Notes: generated by a model not told the origin, from the sequence alone. DNA of 64,000 bases from Clostridium sp. (GCF_018372875.1 NZ_JAHAIF010000003.1:44100-108099); one strand, 5' to 3'; counted from the first letter of the stretch, positions 46,273-54,967 are shown. Numbers and translations are program-made.

Positions 46273-47160
46273 ATGATTACAAAGTTAGATTTATATAAAG
46301 TATTTAGCCAAGTAGTAAAAAGCAAAAGTTTTTCTAAAGCAGCTAAAGAATTGTATATGACACAACCAGCTGTTAGTCAAGCTATAATGGCCCTTGAAAG
46401 AGAGTTAGATATAAGATTATTTAATAGAACTCCTAAGGGAGTATCTCTTACTAATGAGGGAACTTTATTATTTGAATACATTAATTCAGCAATGAATTTG
46501 ATAAAACTTGGGGAAGAAAAGATATTAGAGTTTCAAAATCTTGCAATTGGAGAATTAAAGATTGGAGTGGGAGATACAATATCTAAATATTTCTTAGTAC
46601 CTTTTTTAGAAAAGTTTCATAACAAATATCCTAATATAAAGTTCAAAATTAACAATAGTACAACCTTAGAACTTTGTGAATTATTAAAATCAGGAGATAT
46701 TGATATTGCTATATGTAATCTTCCTATAGAAGATCCTTCAATAGAATCCAGCTCTTGCTTTGAAGTAGGTGATATTTTTATATGTGGCGAAAAGTTTAAG
46801 CATTTATCAAGAGAAAGTATAGAATTTAGTGAGATATGTAAATATCCTTTAATATTTTTAGAGCCTAATTCTAACTCAAGAAAGTATGTTGAAAAGTTTT
46901 TGCTATCTAAGGGTGTTAAAATATCTCCAGAGTTTGAGCTTGGCTCATATGATTTACTTTTAGAATTTGCAAAGATAAATTTAGGGGTAGCATGTGTTGT
47001 AAAAGAATTCACTAAGGAATATTTAGATGAAGGTACTATATACCAAGTGAAATTGAAAGAAGATATTCCAAGAAGAAGTATAGGTATTTGTCATTTGAAA
47101 AGTGTTCCTATGTCTATAGCCTCAACTAAGTTTGTTGAAATAATTAATAATGGCATATAG
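46273..47160 (+). CDS. LysR family transcriptional regulator
   Basis: A 295-residue regulator. The N-terminal winged HTH is seen as DLYKVFSQVVKSKSFSKAAKELYMTQPAVSQAIMALERELDIRLFNRTPKGVSLTNEG (residues 6-63), and the C-terminal substrate-binding domain begins ELKIGVGDTISKYFLVPFLEKFHNKYPNIKFKINNST. AAGGAG precedes the ATG. It is divergent from the CofE-like gene, its most probable target. The ligand is unknown. Confidence 0.93.
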   Translation: MITKLDLYKVFSQVVKSKSFSKAAKELYMTQPAVSQAIMALERELDIRLFNRTPKGVSLTNEGTLLFEYINSAMNLIKLGEEKILEFQNLAIGELKIGVGDTISKYFLVPFLEKFHNKYPNIKFKINNSTTLELCELLKSGDIDIAICNLPIEDPSIESSSCFEVGDIFICGEKFKHLSRESIEFSEICKYPLIFLEPNSNSRKYVEKFLLSKGVKISPEFELGSYDLLLEFAKINLGVACVVKEFTKEYLDEGTIYQVKLKEDIPRRSIGICHLKSVPMSIASTKFVEIINNGI

Positions 47161-47229
47161 AATTGTAAATAATATAATACTATGATATTATAAAATCTCA
47201 ATATAAGATACGAAGGAGAAATGTAGAGT

Positions 47230-47571
47230 ATGAACGATTTTCCAAATTGTCCAAAATGTAATTCTGAATACACTTATGAGGATGGAAGTCTTTTTGTTTG
47301 TCCAGAATGTGCTTATGAATGGAGTAAAGAAGGAAACAATGAAGCTAGCGATGATGTTTTAGTTGTTAAAGATTCTAATGGAAACATTTTAAGTGATGGA
47401 GATACTGTAACAATAATTAAGGACCTTAAAGTTAAAGGTGCATCATCTGCTTTAAAAAAGGGAACTAAGGTTAAAAACATAAAGTTAGTAGAGGGTGACC
47501 ATAACATAGATTGCAAGATTGATGGATTTGGTGCTATGAGCCTTAAATCTGAATTTGTTAAAAAACTTTAG
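47230..47571 (+). CDS. PhnA/YjdM family zinc-ribbon protein
   Basis: A 113-residue protein. The N terminus is a zinc ribbon ([21 protein letters not shown], residues 6-26), and the C-terminal PhnA domain reads [68 protein letters not shown]. The family name comes from alkylphosphonate loci, but its members have no proven role there. GAAGGAG lies upstream of the ATG. It is single and followed by a terminator. Confidence 0.92.
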   Translation: MNDFPNCPKCNSEYTYEDGSLFVCPECAYEWSKEGNNEASDDVLVVKDSNGNILSDGDTVTIIKDLKVKGASSALKKGTKVKNIKLVEGDHNIDCKIDGFGAMSLKSEFVKKL

Positions 47572-47579
47572 TATAAAAA

Positions 47580-47616
47580 TTAACTGGACAAAGTAAGATG
47601 TTCAGTTAATTTTTTG
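47580..47616 (+). terminator. terminator after the PhnA-like gene
   Basis: TAACTGGACA (47581-47590) pairs with TGTTCAGTTA (47599-47608, one G-T pair), followed by six T. Confidence 0.85.
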
Positions 47617-47737
47617 TTTTATATACATAAAATGATTAATATAGAGGGATTAATTAGTTTTTTTACATTTTACTCCTTAACATCAGGTTTAATTGGTAAT
47701 ATAATAATATAAAGTACATTTTTGAAAGGTGATGAAT

Positions 47738-48151
47738 ATGGGGTTAGGTAAATTTGTAAAGAAGACAATAAATGTTGTTGGAACTGCTGCTAAGGTAGGT
47801 GTTGAACTTGGGGCTGATGCTGTTGGTGCAATAGCAGAAAAAATTGATGATAACCCAGAGAGCAAGGAAAAATATCAAAACATGGGAAAGAAACTTGGTG
47901 CTAATATTAAAAGTGGTGCAAGTAAAATAGCTGATAGTTCAGTAGATGTTGTTGATAATGCAGTAGAATCAGGAAGTAAAATCTGCAGAAATATTGGAGA
48001 TGAAATAAGTGAAAAGATAAGCTCTGTTAAGACAAAGGGTGCAGATGCAAAAAAAGGTACTGTTGTTAAGAATGTAGATTTTGAAGAAGTAAAAGAAGAT
48101 GGAAATTACGGAGTAATAAAAATAAATAATAATGATAATATAGATAATTAA
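47738..48151 (+). CDS. Ala/Lys/Asp-rich helical protein of unknown function
   Basis: A 137-residue protein starting MGLGKFVKKTINVVGTAAKVGVELGADAVGAIAEK. It is a chain of amphipathic helices rich in Ala, Gly, Lys, Asp and Val, with repeated AVGAIAEK/DNAVESGSK-like units and only one Cys. The pattern recalls stress or LEA-like proteins, but I do not recognise a family. The start at 47738 is six bases after AAAGGTG; ATG at 47732 and GTG at 47729 are in the same frame but too close. It ends at a terminator before a TetR gene. Confidence 0.7.
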   Translation: MGLGKFVKKTINVVGTAAKVGVELGADAVGAIAEKIDDNPESKEKYQNMGKKLGANIKSGASKIADSSVDVVDNAVESGSKICRNIGDEISEKISSVKTKGADAKKGTVVKNVDFEEVKEDGNYGVIKINNNDNIDN

Positions 48152-48159
48152 TATAATGA

Positions 48160-48194
48160 AGAAACGCTTTTGTATGAAGTGTTTCTTTTTTTTT
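48160..48194 (+). terminator. terminator after the helical-protein gene
   Basis: GAAACGCTT pairs with AAGTGTTTC (one G-T pair) and is followed by a nine-T run. Confidence 0.85.
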
Positions 48195-48230
48195 GTTGCA
48201 AACTTTTGGAAGTTGTGGTATATATAAAAC

Positions 48231-48243
48231 ATAACAGCGTTAT
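48231..48243. promoter_or_regulatory. short palindrome upstream of the tetR-type gene
   Basis: ATAAC-AGC-GTTAT lies about 35 bases before the regulator's start codon. It is a plausible half-site pair for autoregulation by the TetR protein. Confidence 0.35.
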
Positions 48244-48277
48244 AAAAAGTAATAAAGTTATAAAAGAGGAGAAGAGA

Positions 48278-48862
48278 ATGGGAAGAGAAGGACAAAACAA
48301 AAGAAGTGAACGTATGAAGCAAGAGATATTAGATACAGCTATGGAAATAGGTATAGAAGAAGGATTTGAAGCTCTAACAGTTAGAAAAATAAGTGATAGG
48401 ATGGATTACACGACAGGAGTTATATATCATCACTTTAAGGATAAGCAAGAAATAATTGATGAGATTCAAAAAAATGCTAACTTAGAGATGAAGAAAAGAA
48501 TTTTAGCAGTAATAAAGCCAGATGGGGGCTTTATAGAGAATGCTACTAGAGTTTTTCATAGCATAATGGAATTGGCCATTAATGAAAGGGAAAGATACAA
48601 TCTTATTGTTTTGGATAAGTATTCTACAAATAGGAATGAAGAGAGTAGTGAATTTCTTCATCTCTTAGAAGCTAATATAGAAAAGGGGATAGAGCTTGGA
48701 GAAATTAAAAAGGTTGATATTAAGAAAACAGCCCTTTGTATCTGGAGTTCATTTTTAGGATTCAATTTAATTATGAGTAAAACTAATATTATAACTATGG
48801 AAGAAGCGGAAGAGTTATTTAAAGTTCAAACATCATTAATTTTTAGTGGATTAAAAAAATAA
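48278..48862 (+). CDS. TetR family transcriptional regulator
   Basis: A 194-residue regulator. The N-terminal HTH is RMKQEILDTAMEIGIEEGFEALTVRKISDRMDYTTGVIYHHFKDKQEIIDEIQ (about residues 10-62). The all-helical C terminus (NATRVFHSIMELAINERERYNL...FSGLKK) resembles a TetR_C ligand pocket. The start at 48278 follows AGAGGAG; upstream in-frame codons are not supported. A flavodoxin gene starts 13 bases downstream with its own ribosome site, so the two form an operon. The effector is unknown. Confidence 0.92.
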   Translation: MGREGQNKRSERMKQEILDTAMEIGIEEGFEALTVRKISDRMDYTTGVIYHHFKDKQEIIDEIQKNANLEMKKRILAVIKPDGGFIENATRVFHSIMELAINERERYNLIVLDKYSTNRNEESSEFLHLLEANIEKGIELGEIKKVDIKKTALCIWSSFLGFNLIMSKTNIITMEEAEELFKVQTSLIFSGLKK

Positions 48863-48875
48863 GGGGAGAAGGGAA

Positions 48876-49421
48876 TTGAGAAGAATGGGAAAGATTATTT
48901 TAATTATTTTAGGTGTTTTGGTTGTGCTGTTTATTGCAGCTATGTTTTTTTTCAAAATCTACTTAAATCTTAATACTAAAGAATTAAGTCCAAATGAAAA
49001 GATATTAAATGGAAACGCTTATAAGAAGGCTTTAGTACTATATCAAAAATCAAAGCATGACACTGCTACTAATATTACTATGGCTTTAGCTGAAGAGCTA
49101 AATGAAAATGGATACACTGTGGTTATAAATCATCCATCCTCAGAATTGAATTATAATGTTGAAGATTATGAACTTTTAGTATTTGGTAGTGCTGTCTATA
49201 TGGGAACAGTATCAGAGCCATTACAAAAATATATTGACAATGCTCCTTTAGAAGGGAAGGATGTTATAGTTTATTCTGTTGGAGGTTCTCTAGATGAAAA
49301 GCAGGAACTAGAATTGCTGAAAGATAAAGCGTCTAGAGCAAAGAGTGTTAAGGGTATTAAGGTGTCAAAGGGACAAGAGGATGTAATGAAAAGCTTTATA
49401 AAAAAGTGCATAAACAAATAA
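48876..49421 (+). CDS. membrane-anchored flavodoxin-domain protein
   Basis: A 181-residue protein with an N-terminal transmembrane helix (KIILIILGVLVVLFIAAMFFFKIYLNL, residues 5-31) followed by a flavodoxin-like domain. The FMN-binding phosphate loop region is seen as ALVLYQKSKHDTATNITMALAEEL (about 52-75). The loop YELLVFGSAVYMGTVSEPLQKYI follows and the hydrophobic sheet VIVYSVGG. TTG at 48876 has GGGGAG seven bases upstream; ATG at 48885 is also possible. It is cotranscribed with a TetR regulator. Inferred: electron transfer or quinone/flavin chemistry at the membrane face. Confidence 0.82.
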   Translation: MRRMGKIILIILGVLVVLFIAAMFFFKIYLNLNTKELSPNEKILNGNAYKKALVLYQKSKHDTATNITMALAEELNENGYTVVINHPSSELNYNVEDYELLVFGSAVYMGTVSEPLQKYIDNAPLEGKDVIVYSVGGSLDEKQELELLKDKASRAKSVKGIKVSKGQEDVMKSFIKKCINK

Positions 49422-49492
49422 ATATGTAAATATATATTTTTATAAATATATAAAGATATGTTTTTATAAATATACCAATATATAAATATGGG

Positions 49493-49525
49493 GAGCTCTA
49501 GAATTATTCTAGGGCTTCTTGTTTT
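49493..49525 (+). terminator. terminator after the TetR-flavodoxin operon
   Basis: AGCTCTAGAA pairs with TTCTAGGGCT (one G-T pair), followed by a T-rich stretch. Confidence 0.7.
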
Positions 49526-49563
49526 ATCTTTGGAAAATTATAATTGGAATTAAATTGTGATAG

Positions 49564-49901
49564 CTTCAATATTTTAATGCTAATGAAGTTTGTTTGGTCT
49601 TAAAAAATAAAGTATATGTGCAGCAAGATTTCCATCAGATAAGTTTGGAAAATTTAGATGGCAAAAAATTATGGCTTAATAATGGCCTGGGAAATTTTTT
49701 ATTAATGAAATTTTACCAAGTGATCTTGAAATAAAAAATCTTGAATGAACTGTTATTACAGTGATAGAAGATGAAAAAATAAAAATGAAATCAAATATTC
49801 ATTTGCTTGGTAAACTTTTTATAAAACTTGAATTAATAAGTGATGAGAGAGATAATAGATTTATTAAATGGCTTATTTCCATTGGATTAACATTAACATG
49901 A
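49564..49901 (+). pseudogene. decayed gene of unknown family
   Basis: Two coding-like stretches overlap in different frames. The first (49564-49734) reads NEVCLVLKNKVYVQQDFHQI then SLENLDGKKLWLNNGLGNF. The second (49707-49901) reads EILPSDLEIKNLE, a stop, then TVITVIEDEKIKMK and KLFIKLELISDERDNRF then IKWLISIGLT. A T-rich tract (49695-49700) is a likely slip site for the frameshift. The amino acid texture is protein-like over about 110 residues but has no start, one stop and a shift, so it is a broken gene. I do not recognise the family. Confidence 0.55.
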
Positions 49902-49986
49902 GATGTATTTAAATTTAGAAACAACTTCATGTGGTAATTGTGAAATCATTGATTAACATTAACATTAACATGATATGTATTAAATA
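49881..49986. repeat. imperfect direct repeat of about 30 bases with an ATTAACATTAACATG core
   Basis: The sequence ATTAACATTAACATG followed by GA-ATGTATT occurs at about 49885-49909, and an expanded form with three ATTAAC units occurs at about 49951-49984. The downstream copy follows the decayed gene directly, suggesting a local duplication by slippage or a deletion scar. Confidence 0.5.
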
Positions 49987-50130
49987 AGGTTAGTTATATT
50001 TAGAAAATTAAAGATATGTAGAATAAAATAGCATGTCTTTATTTATTATAAAAGAAAAACCTAGAAAACTAGTTTTTTCTTTGTGAAGCAACATAACCAA
50101 TAAATTAGTTTAAAGGAGCAATATGTATGT

Positions 50131-50631
50131 TTAAGATATCAATTTAGTCTTTAAAAAATTATGTAATAGATCTTTACCAGTTCTAGTTTTTATAATTTCT
50201 TCCATCCTATCCAAACCAATCTCATAATATCCTTCTTCAAAAACATTAATCATAAGATCAGCCTCAACTAAAACTTGAAAATCAATTCTATCTATTTTTT
50301 CATAGCAGTGATGCATCTTTATTAAATATAGTATTCTATGAATTGCTTTTTCTTCATAGCCAGCATTTTTTAAGAACTCACGAGCTAATAGGGGAGCCTC
50401 TTTTCTTTGAAGTTTTTGGCTTGCATCTCCATATTTTTCTTTACAAATTTTTATCCCTATATCATGTAATATAGCTGAGGCATGTAATACTAATTTCTCT
50501 TTTTCTGAAAGACCTTCACAGTCCCCAATGGTTTTTGCTAGAGCATAGACTTTTAAAATATGATTGCTTCTACGGTTATGACCCTCCTCAAAATTAAGTG
50601 CTGAAAGCATAAGTTTAGATTCTTTGTTCAT
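50131..50631 (-). CDS. HD domain phosphohydrolase
   Basis: A 166-residue protein with the HD superfamily metal motifs: HILKVYALAKTIGD (first His), the HD doublet in ASAILHDIGIKICKEKYG, and a further His in MHHCYEKIDRIDFQVLVEADLMIN. The start at 50631 follows AGGAGAAG; an in-frame codon at 50649 does not. It is small for a regulatory HD protein and lacks an RNA-binding or synthetase domain, so it may act on a nucleotide or phosphate ester. The substrate is not determinable. It stands alone on its strand. Confidence 0.88.
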   Translation of the reverse strand: MNKESKLMLSALNFEEGHNRRSNHILKVYALAKTIGDCEGLSEKEKLVLHASAILHDIGIKICKEKYGDASQKLQRKEAPLLAREFLKNAGYEEKAIHRILYLIKMHHCYEKIDRIDFQVLVEADLMINVFEEGYYEIGLDRMEEIIKTRTGKDLLHNFLKTKLIS

Positions 50632-50772
50632 ATGTCTTCTCCTATTCACAAAATGAATTTAATGGCATTAATTATAATACAACAATGGATAATATTCAAC
50701 AAATAGTAAAATATTGTATTATAAAATTTAAATGCTAAAATTATAAATGTACAAAGTTTTAGGAGGGAAAGT

Positions 50773-52026
50773 ATGAAAAAAGGATGGGGCAAGATATTTG
50801 TTATATTAATAATATTAATTACTCCTTTATTGTTATTTTTAAATGAGAGTGAGAAGTCAACAGGACTTTCTAAGAAAGATAAGGTAGAAGAAGTTGAATA
50901 TCTTTGTAAAACTATAGAAGAGAATTATCCTTTTTTAGAGGTTAATGAAAGGCTTACAGGGATAGATTGGCTTAGTAAGAAAGAAGAATATATAAAGAAA
51001 GCTAAAAAAACTAAAAGTGATGAAGAATATTTAGGTGTAATAAGCAATATGATTTTTGAATTACATAATGGACATACGCAAATTCTTAGGAATAAAGAAG
51101 AAGTTATGGGGTTATATCATATTTATATTCATAATAATAATTGGCAAAGAAGTATGGTAGATGTGATTAAAGATGAAAAAGTTATGAACAGATATGGAAT
51201 TAATAAAGAGGACCTAGAAAAAGGTGAAAATCAAGAGAATACAGAAAGTACATCAAAGCAGGTTAATGTGAATGCTAGGGTTAAAGATATAGTTTCGGGG
51301 AAGGTGGGATATGTTGAAGTCCCTCAAATGATAAGCTTTTTTGAAATGGATAAAGATGAAAAACTACTTAGTGATTATTTTAATAAGGTGAAGAATTATC
51401 AAGCTTTAGTAATTGATATTAGAGGAAACAGTGGTGGTGATTCAGCTTATTGGATGATGAATATTGTTGAAAAGCTTGCATCAAAACCCTATAGTAGTAC
51501 AACTTACGTATTTCTAAAGGATGGGGAAGTAATTAATAAATATAAGGAAGAACTTAAAAAAGTTAGTGAAGATCCTTATGAAAGTATAGAAAATCTAGAT
51601 ACAACAAAGCTTCCTAATCTTCCTCCTGAAGTAGAGGAGAAATTTAAGTATTATGATGAGTTTACAATGACAATAACCCCTAATGATTCAGTTAATTTTA
51701 AAGGAAATATATATTTGTTAGTGGATAATGTAGTATATTCATCTGCTGAAGCCTTTGCAGTTTTTTCTAAGGATTCAGGCTTTGCAACATTAATAGGAAA
51801 GACAACTGGTGGAGATGGTTTAGGTAGTGATCCTATTCTTTTATCCCTTCCTAAAAGTGGCTATATTTTAAGGATGTCTAAGGATATGGGAACTTCATAT
51901 GATGGAACATGTAACGAGGAATACAAAACTATTCCAGATTATGAAGTTACAATTGCTAGGAAGAAAGAGAATTACCTGGCTGATGAATGTATACAAAAGG
52001 TGTTAGAACTTGAAAATTTAAAATAG
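50773..52026 (+). CDS. S41 family (C-terminal processing) peptidase
   Basis: A 417-residue secreted or membrane-anchored peptidase. An N-terminal hydrophobic helix (GKIFVILIILITPLLLFL, about residues 5-22) is followed by an unnamed domain (about 30-170), then the TSPc core: KVGYVEVPQMISFF, LVIDIRGNSGGDSAYW and the catalytic Ser region VYSSAEAFAVFSKDSGFATLIGKTTGGDG. A PDZ domain is not apparent. AGGAGG stands before the ATG. It is monocistronic. The substrate is unknown; the family cleaves C termini of exported proteins. Confidence 0.9.
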   Translation: MKKGWGKIFVILIILITPLLLFLNESEKSTGLSKKDKVEEVEYLCKTIEENYPFLEVNERLTGIDWLSKKEEYIKKAKKTKSDEEYLGVISNMIFELHNGHTQILRNKEEVMGLYHIYIHNNNWQRSMVDVIKDEKVMNRYGINKEDLEKGENQENTESTSKQVNVNARVKDIVSGKVGYVEVPQMISFFEMDKDEKLLSDYFNKVKNYQALVIDIRGNSGGDSAYWMMNIVEKLASKPYSSTTYVFLKDGEVINKYKEELKKVSEDPYESIENLDTTKLPNLPPEVEEKFKYYDEFTMTITPNDSVNFKGNIYLLVDNVVYSSAEAFAVFSKDSGFATLIGKTTGGDGLGSDPILLSLPKSGYILRMSKDMGTSYDGTCNEEYKTIPDYEVTIARKKENYLADECIQKVLELENLK

Positions 52027-52028
52027 TA

Positions 52029-52067
52029 AAAAGGACTATGTAATTAAATATTCATAGTCCTTTTTTG
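52029..52067 (+). terminator. terminator after the S41 peptidase gene
   Basis: AAAGGACTATG pairs with CATAGTCCTTT and is followed by TTTT. Confidence 0.9.
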
Positions 52068-52162
52068 TTTAATTATTACTTGGTTACATCTTAATTTAGA
52101 AGAGTAGGAAGACAAAAATATGAATATTCTTAAAGTTCTATATATAAAATATTACAAAATTG

Positions 52163-52190
52163 TTGATAAATGTAAAATTGAAGTTATAAT
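52163..52190 (+). promoter_or_regulatory. probable promoter of the second orphan histidine kinase
   Basis: TTGATA (52163-52168), a 16-bp spacer and TATAAT (52185-52190), about 30 bases before the start codon. Confidence 0.7.
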
Positions 52191-52220
52191 ATATTATAGA
52201 GTTAATTTAGGAGGCATAAT

Positions 52221-54344
52221 ATGTTTAATAGTTTTGTTAATAAGAGTTATGTTACTTCAACAGAGATTGAGGAATTATTAAGAAGTTCTATTGATAAATA
52301 TGATGAGTGCATATGGATTAAAAATATAAATGGTAAATATCTTTATGTTAATAATAGTTTTTGTGATGTTATAGGACGAGAAAAAGAATATTTATTAGAA
52401 AATAATTGTAAAGAAATATTTGATAGAAGATGCTATAAGATTGATATTGAAAATGACAGAGGGGTAATTAAAAATAAGAAGTATAGTATTATAAATAAAT
52501 ATTTGTGTATTAATGGTAAGGAGTGTTTGCTGCATGTTCACAAGATTCCTATAATTGATAGTAATGATAAATGCGTATCATTAATTGCAATAGCAAAACA
52601 GTTAGATAGTAATAAGCTTAATGATGAGAAGTATTTAGATTATGGCGACTTTACAGCTATTATTACAGAAAATAGAGATAAGATTAACTTAAATAATTAT
52701 AATGATATATTAAGTTATATAGAAGAAATTAATGATGATGAATCTGTTTTTGGTGTTAGTGTATGGATACTTAAAGATAAGTCAAAACTTAAAAAGATGG
52801 TGGGGGTTGGTGTATTAGATAAATTTTTATATGATTATGAAGTAAACTTATCTAGGCATGATATTCATTACTTAAAGAGTATTAATTCAGATTTGTTACT
52901 ACCTAAATACGAGGAAATGATAGCAGATTTTTACAGAAAAAATAAACTTTATAAAATCTATGATAAGCTATTTAAGGGCACAGATAAATTAATCATTCCT
53001 ATATTAGTAGACAACAATTTATTCGGAATCATAAATTTATTTTGTAATATGGAAAATTATACAAAGAAAACTGAAAAGTATTTAAAAAGTGTGGCTAGTA
53101 GAATTGCCTATAGAATTCAAAATATAGAGTTATCAAAAGTAATAGCAGAACAGTTTTCTAAAAAAGTGAGAATAGAAAATGATCTGAATATTTTTTTGAA
53201 ACTTTCAACTGACTTATGTATCTTAATAGACTTAAAAGGAAATATAAAGAAAGTTAGTTCTAATGCAATAGAACTTTTAGGGTGGGGAAAAGAAGAACTA
53301 TCTAAAATGACAATTGATAATATTATAGAGTTAACAGAGCAAAGTATAGATTTAAATGAAATTTATACGAATCATAGTCATAAATGTTATGGAGGTATAT
53401 TTAAGCTTAGATGTAAAAATGGATTTTTTAAAGTTATGGAATGGTATTATTATAATGAATCCGCTACTGAGCAGATATACATAGTTGGAAGTGAGATAAG
53501 CTTTATTTTTAGATTAGAGGAGGAACTAAAAGAGATTGAAAATAAATTGAAGGAGGAGGTTTATAAATCAAAATTTATATCTAACATTTCTCATGAGTTT
53601 AGAACTCCTATTAATATTATACTTTCAACAATACAGCTACTAGAGCTATATGAAGGAGATAATAAAAGTGGTGAAAGATATAGATATCTTACTACTGTCA
53701 AGAATAATGGATATAGATTATTACGGCTTATAAATAATCTGATTGATTTGAATAATATTGAAAGTGGAAAAATAAAACTTAATAAAGTAATTATAAATAT
53801 TGTTTCATTAGTAGAAGATATAGTTAATTCTATAGTTGATTATGTTGGTAGAATGAAAAGGAATATTATTTTTGATACCGATGAGGAAGAGGTTTTTCTA
53901 TCTGTAGATATTAAAAGAATAGAAAAGGTAATTTTAAATTTAATTTCAAATGCTATTAAGTTTACAGATGAGGGTGGCAATATTGAAGTTTATATAGAAA
54001 CAGATTGGAAAGAAAGTAGAGTATATATATATGTTAAAGATGACGGTGTAGGTATTCCACAGAAAGATATAAAAACTATCTTTAATATATTTAATCAGGT
54101 AGATAGTACATTTTCTAGAAGAGCAGAGGGGAGTGGAATAGGGCTTTGCTTAATAAAAGCATTTGTAGAAATGCATGGTGGAGGTATATTATTAAAAAGT
54201 AAATTAGGAGTTGGGTCTAGGTTTGGTTTTTACTTACCTATAGACCAAATTAGACCAAAAGAAATAGTATATAATACGGAGAACACATGGGATTCAGCAT
54301 TTAAAAGCGCTGAAATTGAGTTCTCTGATATATATGATATTTAG
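52221..54344 (+). CDS. orphan multi-PAS sensor histidine kinase
   Basis: A soluble 707-residue kinase without transmembrane segments. It has an N-terminal PAS domain (YDECIWIKNINGKYLYVNNSFCDVIGREKEYLLENN), a GAF-like middle (about 150-310), a second PAS (LKLSTDLCILIDLKGNIKKVSSNAIELLGWGKEEL), and HisKA with the phospho-acceptor His in FISNISHEFRTPINIILSTIQLL. HATPase_c has LNLISNAIKFTDEGG, DDGVGIPQ and GSGIGLCLIKAFVEMHGG. No response regulator is adjacent. It resembles the kinase at 33294 in the kinase core and in its C-terminal tail (EIEFSDIYDI). A Spo0A-directed role is inferred. Confidence 0.93.
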   Translation: MFNSFVNKSYVTSTEIEELLRSSIDKYDECIWIKNINGKYLYVNNSFCDVIGREKEYLLENNCKEIFDRRCYKIDIENDRGVIKNKKYSIINKYLCINGKECLLHVHKIPIIDSNDKCVSLIAIAKQLDSNKLNDEKYLDYGDFTAIITENRDKINLNNYNDILSYIEEINDDESVFGVSVWILKDKSKLKKMVGVGVLDKFLYDYEVNLSRHDIHYLKSINSDLLLPKYEEMIADFYRKNKLYKIYDKLFKGTDKLIIPILVDNNLFGIINLFCNMENYTKKTEKYLKSVASRIAYRIQNIELSKVIAEQFSKKVRIENDLNIFLKLSTDLCILIDLKGNIKKVSSNAIELLGWGKEELSKMTIDNIIELTEQSIDLNEIYTNHSHKCYGGIFKLRCKNGFFKVMEWYYYNESATEQIYIVGSEISFIFRLEEELKEIENKLKEEVYKSKFISNISHEFRTPINIILSTIQLLELYEGDNKSGERYRYLTTVKNNGYRLLRLINNLIDLNNIESGKIKLNKVIINIVSLVEDIVNSIVDYVGRMKRNIIFDTDEEEVFLSVDIKRIEKVILNLISNAIKFTDEGGNIEVYIETDWKESRVYIYVKDDGVGIPQKDIKTIFNIFNQVDSTFSRRAEGSGIGLCLIKAFVEMHGGGILLKSKLGVGSRFGFYLPIDQIRPKEIVYNTENTWDSAFKSAEIEFSDIYDI

Positions 54345-54370
54345 TTTTTAAAAATATAAGAGGTGTAATT

Positions 54371-54733
54371 GTGAAGGGTTGGGCAAATTTAAACTTAAAT
54401 GAAATAAAGTTTGCATGTAATAGTAAATATAGCAAAATAAACTTTAGTTGTATGTCCTTTTATAAACAGATCCAGTTTATTTTACAAATGCTAAAATATT
54501 ATGGATTTAGTAGCTTTTCAGTAGAAGATGTAAATACTATGTATCAATTGATAAATGTAAAACCTATTGAAAATACTAATGATGTAGGATATATACTAAC
54601 AAAGCTTAATACTAAGGATATTGAAACAAGGCTATATGAAGAGATATTGTTACATGGATATAAAAAAGGATACATAGAAGATAGTAATATATATATGAGT
54701 AAGAGATTAAATTATAAAGAAAGAAATGACTAG
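54371..54733 (+). CDS. hypothetical protein downstream of the PAS kinase
   Basis: A 120-residue protein, GTG start with AAGAGGTG five bases upstream. It is hydrophilic, with helices such as CMSFYKQIQFILQMLKYYGFSSFSVEDVNTMYQLINV and DIETRLYEEILLHGYKKGYIED. No signal peptide or transmembrane helix is visible, and I do not recognise a family. It lies 26 bases after the kinase stop codon with no terminator between, so it is probably cotranscribed and may modulate the kinase or its output. A weak hairpin follows it. Confidence 0.7.
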   Translation: MKGWANLNLNEIKFACNSKYSKINFSCMSFYKQIQFILQMLKYYGFSSFSVEDVNTMYQLINVKPIENTNDVGYILTKLNTKDIETRLYEEILLHGYKKGYIEDSNIYMSKRLNYKERND

Positions 54734-54770
54734 AATATTAAATTAATAGAGATAAAGTTTAATTTATATG

Positions 54771-54803
54771 AAGGTGCAAACGTAAATCTTGCATCTTATT
54801 TTT
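54771..54803 (+). terminator. probable terminator after the kinase operon
   Basis: AAGGTGCAA pairs with TTGCATCTT (one G-T pair), followed by a T-rich tract. Confidence 0.65.
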
Positions 54804-54847
54804 ATGTTAAAATATACTTAAAATAAAAGTTGAGGTGTTAAGGATTG

Positions 54848-54967
54848 ATGATGCAAAATTTTAAAGATAAAGATGTATTAGATGAGGCTAAAAAGATGAC
54901 AGATTCTGAAGTCATTGAGTATATTAAAGGACTTATTGAGGATATTGAATTTGAAAAAAATATATAA
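54848..54967 (+). CDS. small acidic protein of 39 residues
   Basis: Reads MMQNFKDKDVLDEAKKMTDS then EVIEYIKGLIEDIEFEKNI. The sequence is charged and helical with regular heptads, unlike random AT-rich translation. It has AAGG and GAGGTG purine sites within 15 bases upstream. It sits between the kinase operon and the MupG-type gene. It is short for confident calling, but the amino acid texture supports a real small gene. A DNA-binding or anti-factor role would be speculation. Confidence 0.5.
   Translation: MMQNFKDKDVLDEAKKMTDSEVIEYIKGLIEDIEFEKNI

Larger units (their letters stand above)
49526..50130. other. low-coding intergenic interval of about 600 bases
   Basis: Apart from the decayed gene (49564-49901) and the direct repeats, the stretch up to 50130 has no intact gene. 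The final part (50040-50100) contains only a weak hairpin (ACCTAGAAAACTAGTTTT type) and AT-rich sequence. Confidence 0.6.

Noticed and set aside
49430..49490. Repeated TTTTTATAAATATA blocks as a replication origin or DnaA cluster
   Set aside because: They are plain AT-rich repetition with no DnaA boxes, and the operon end nearby explains the location.
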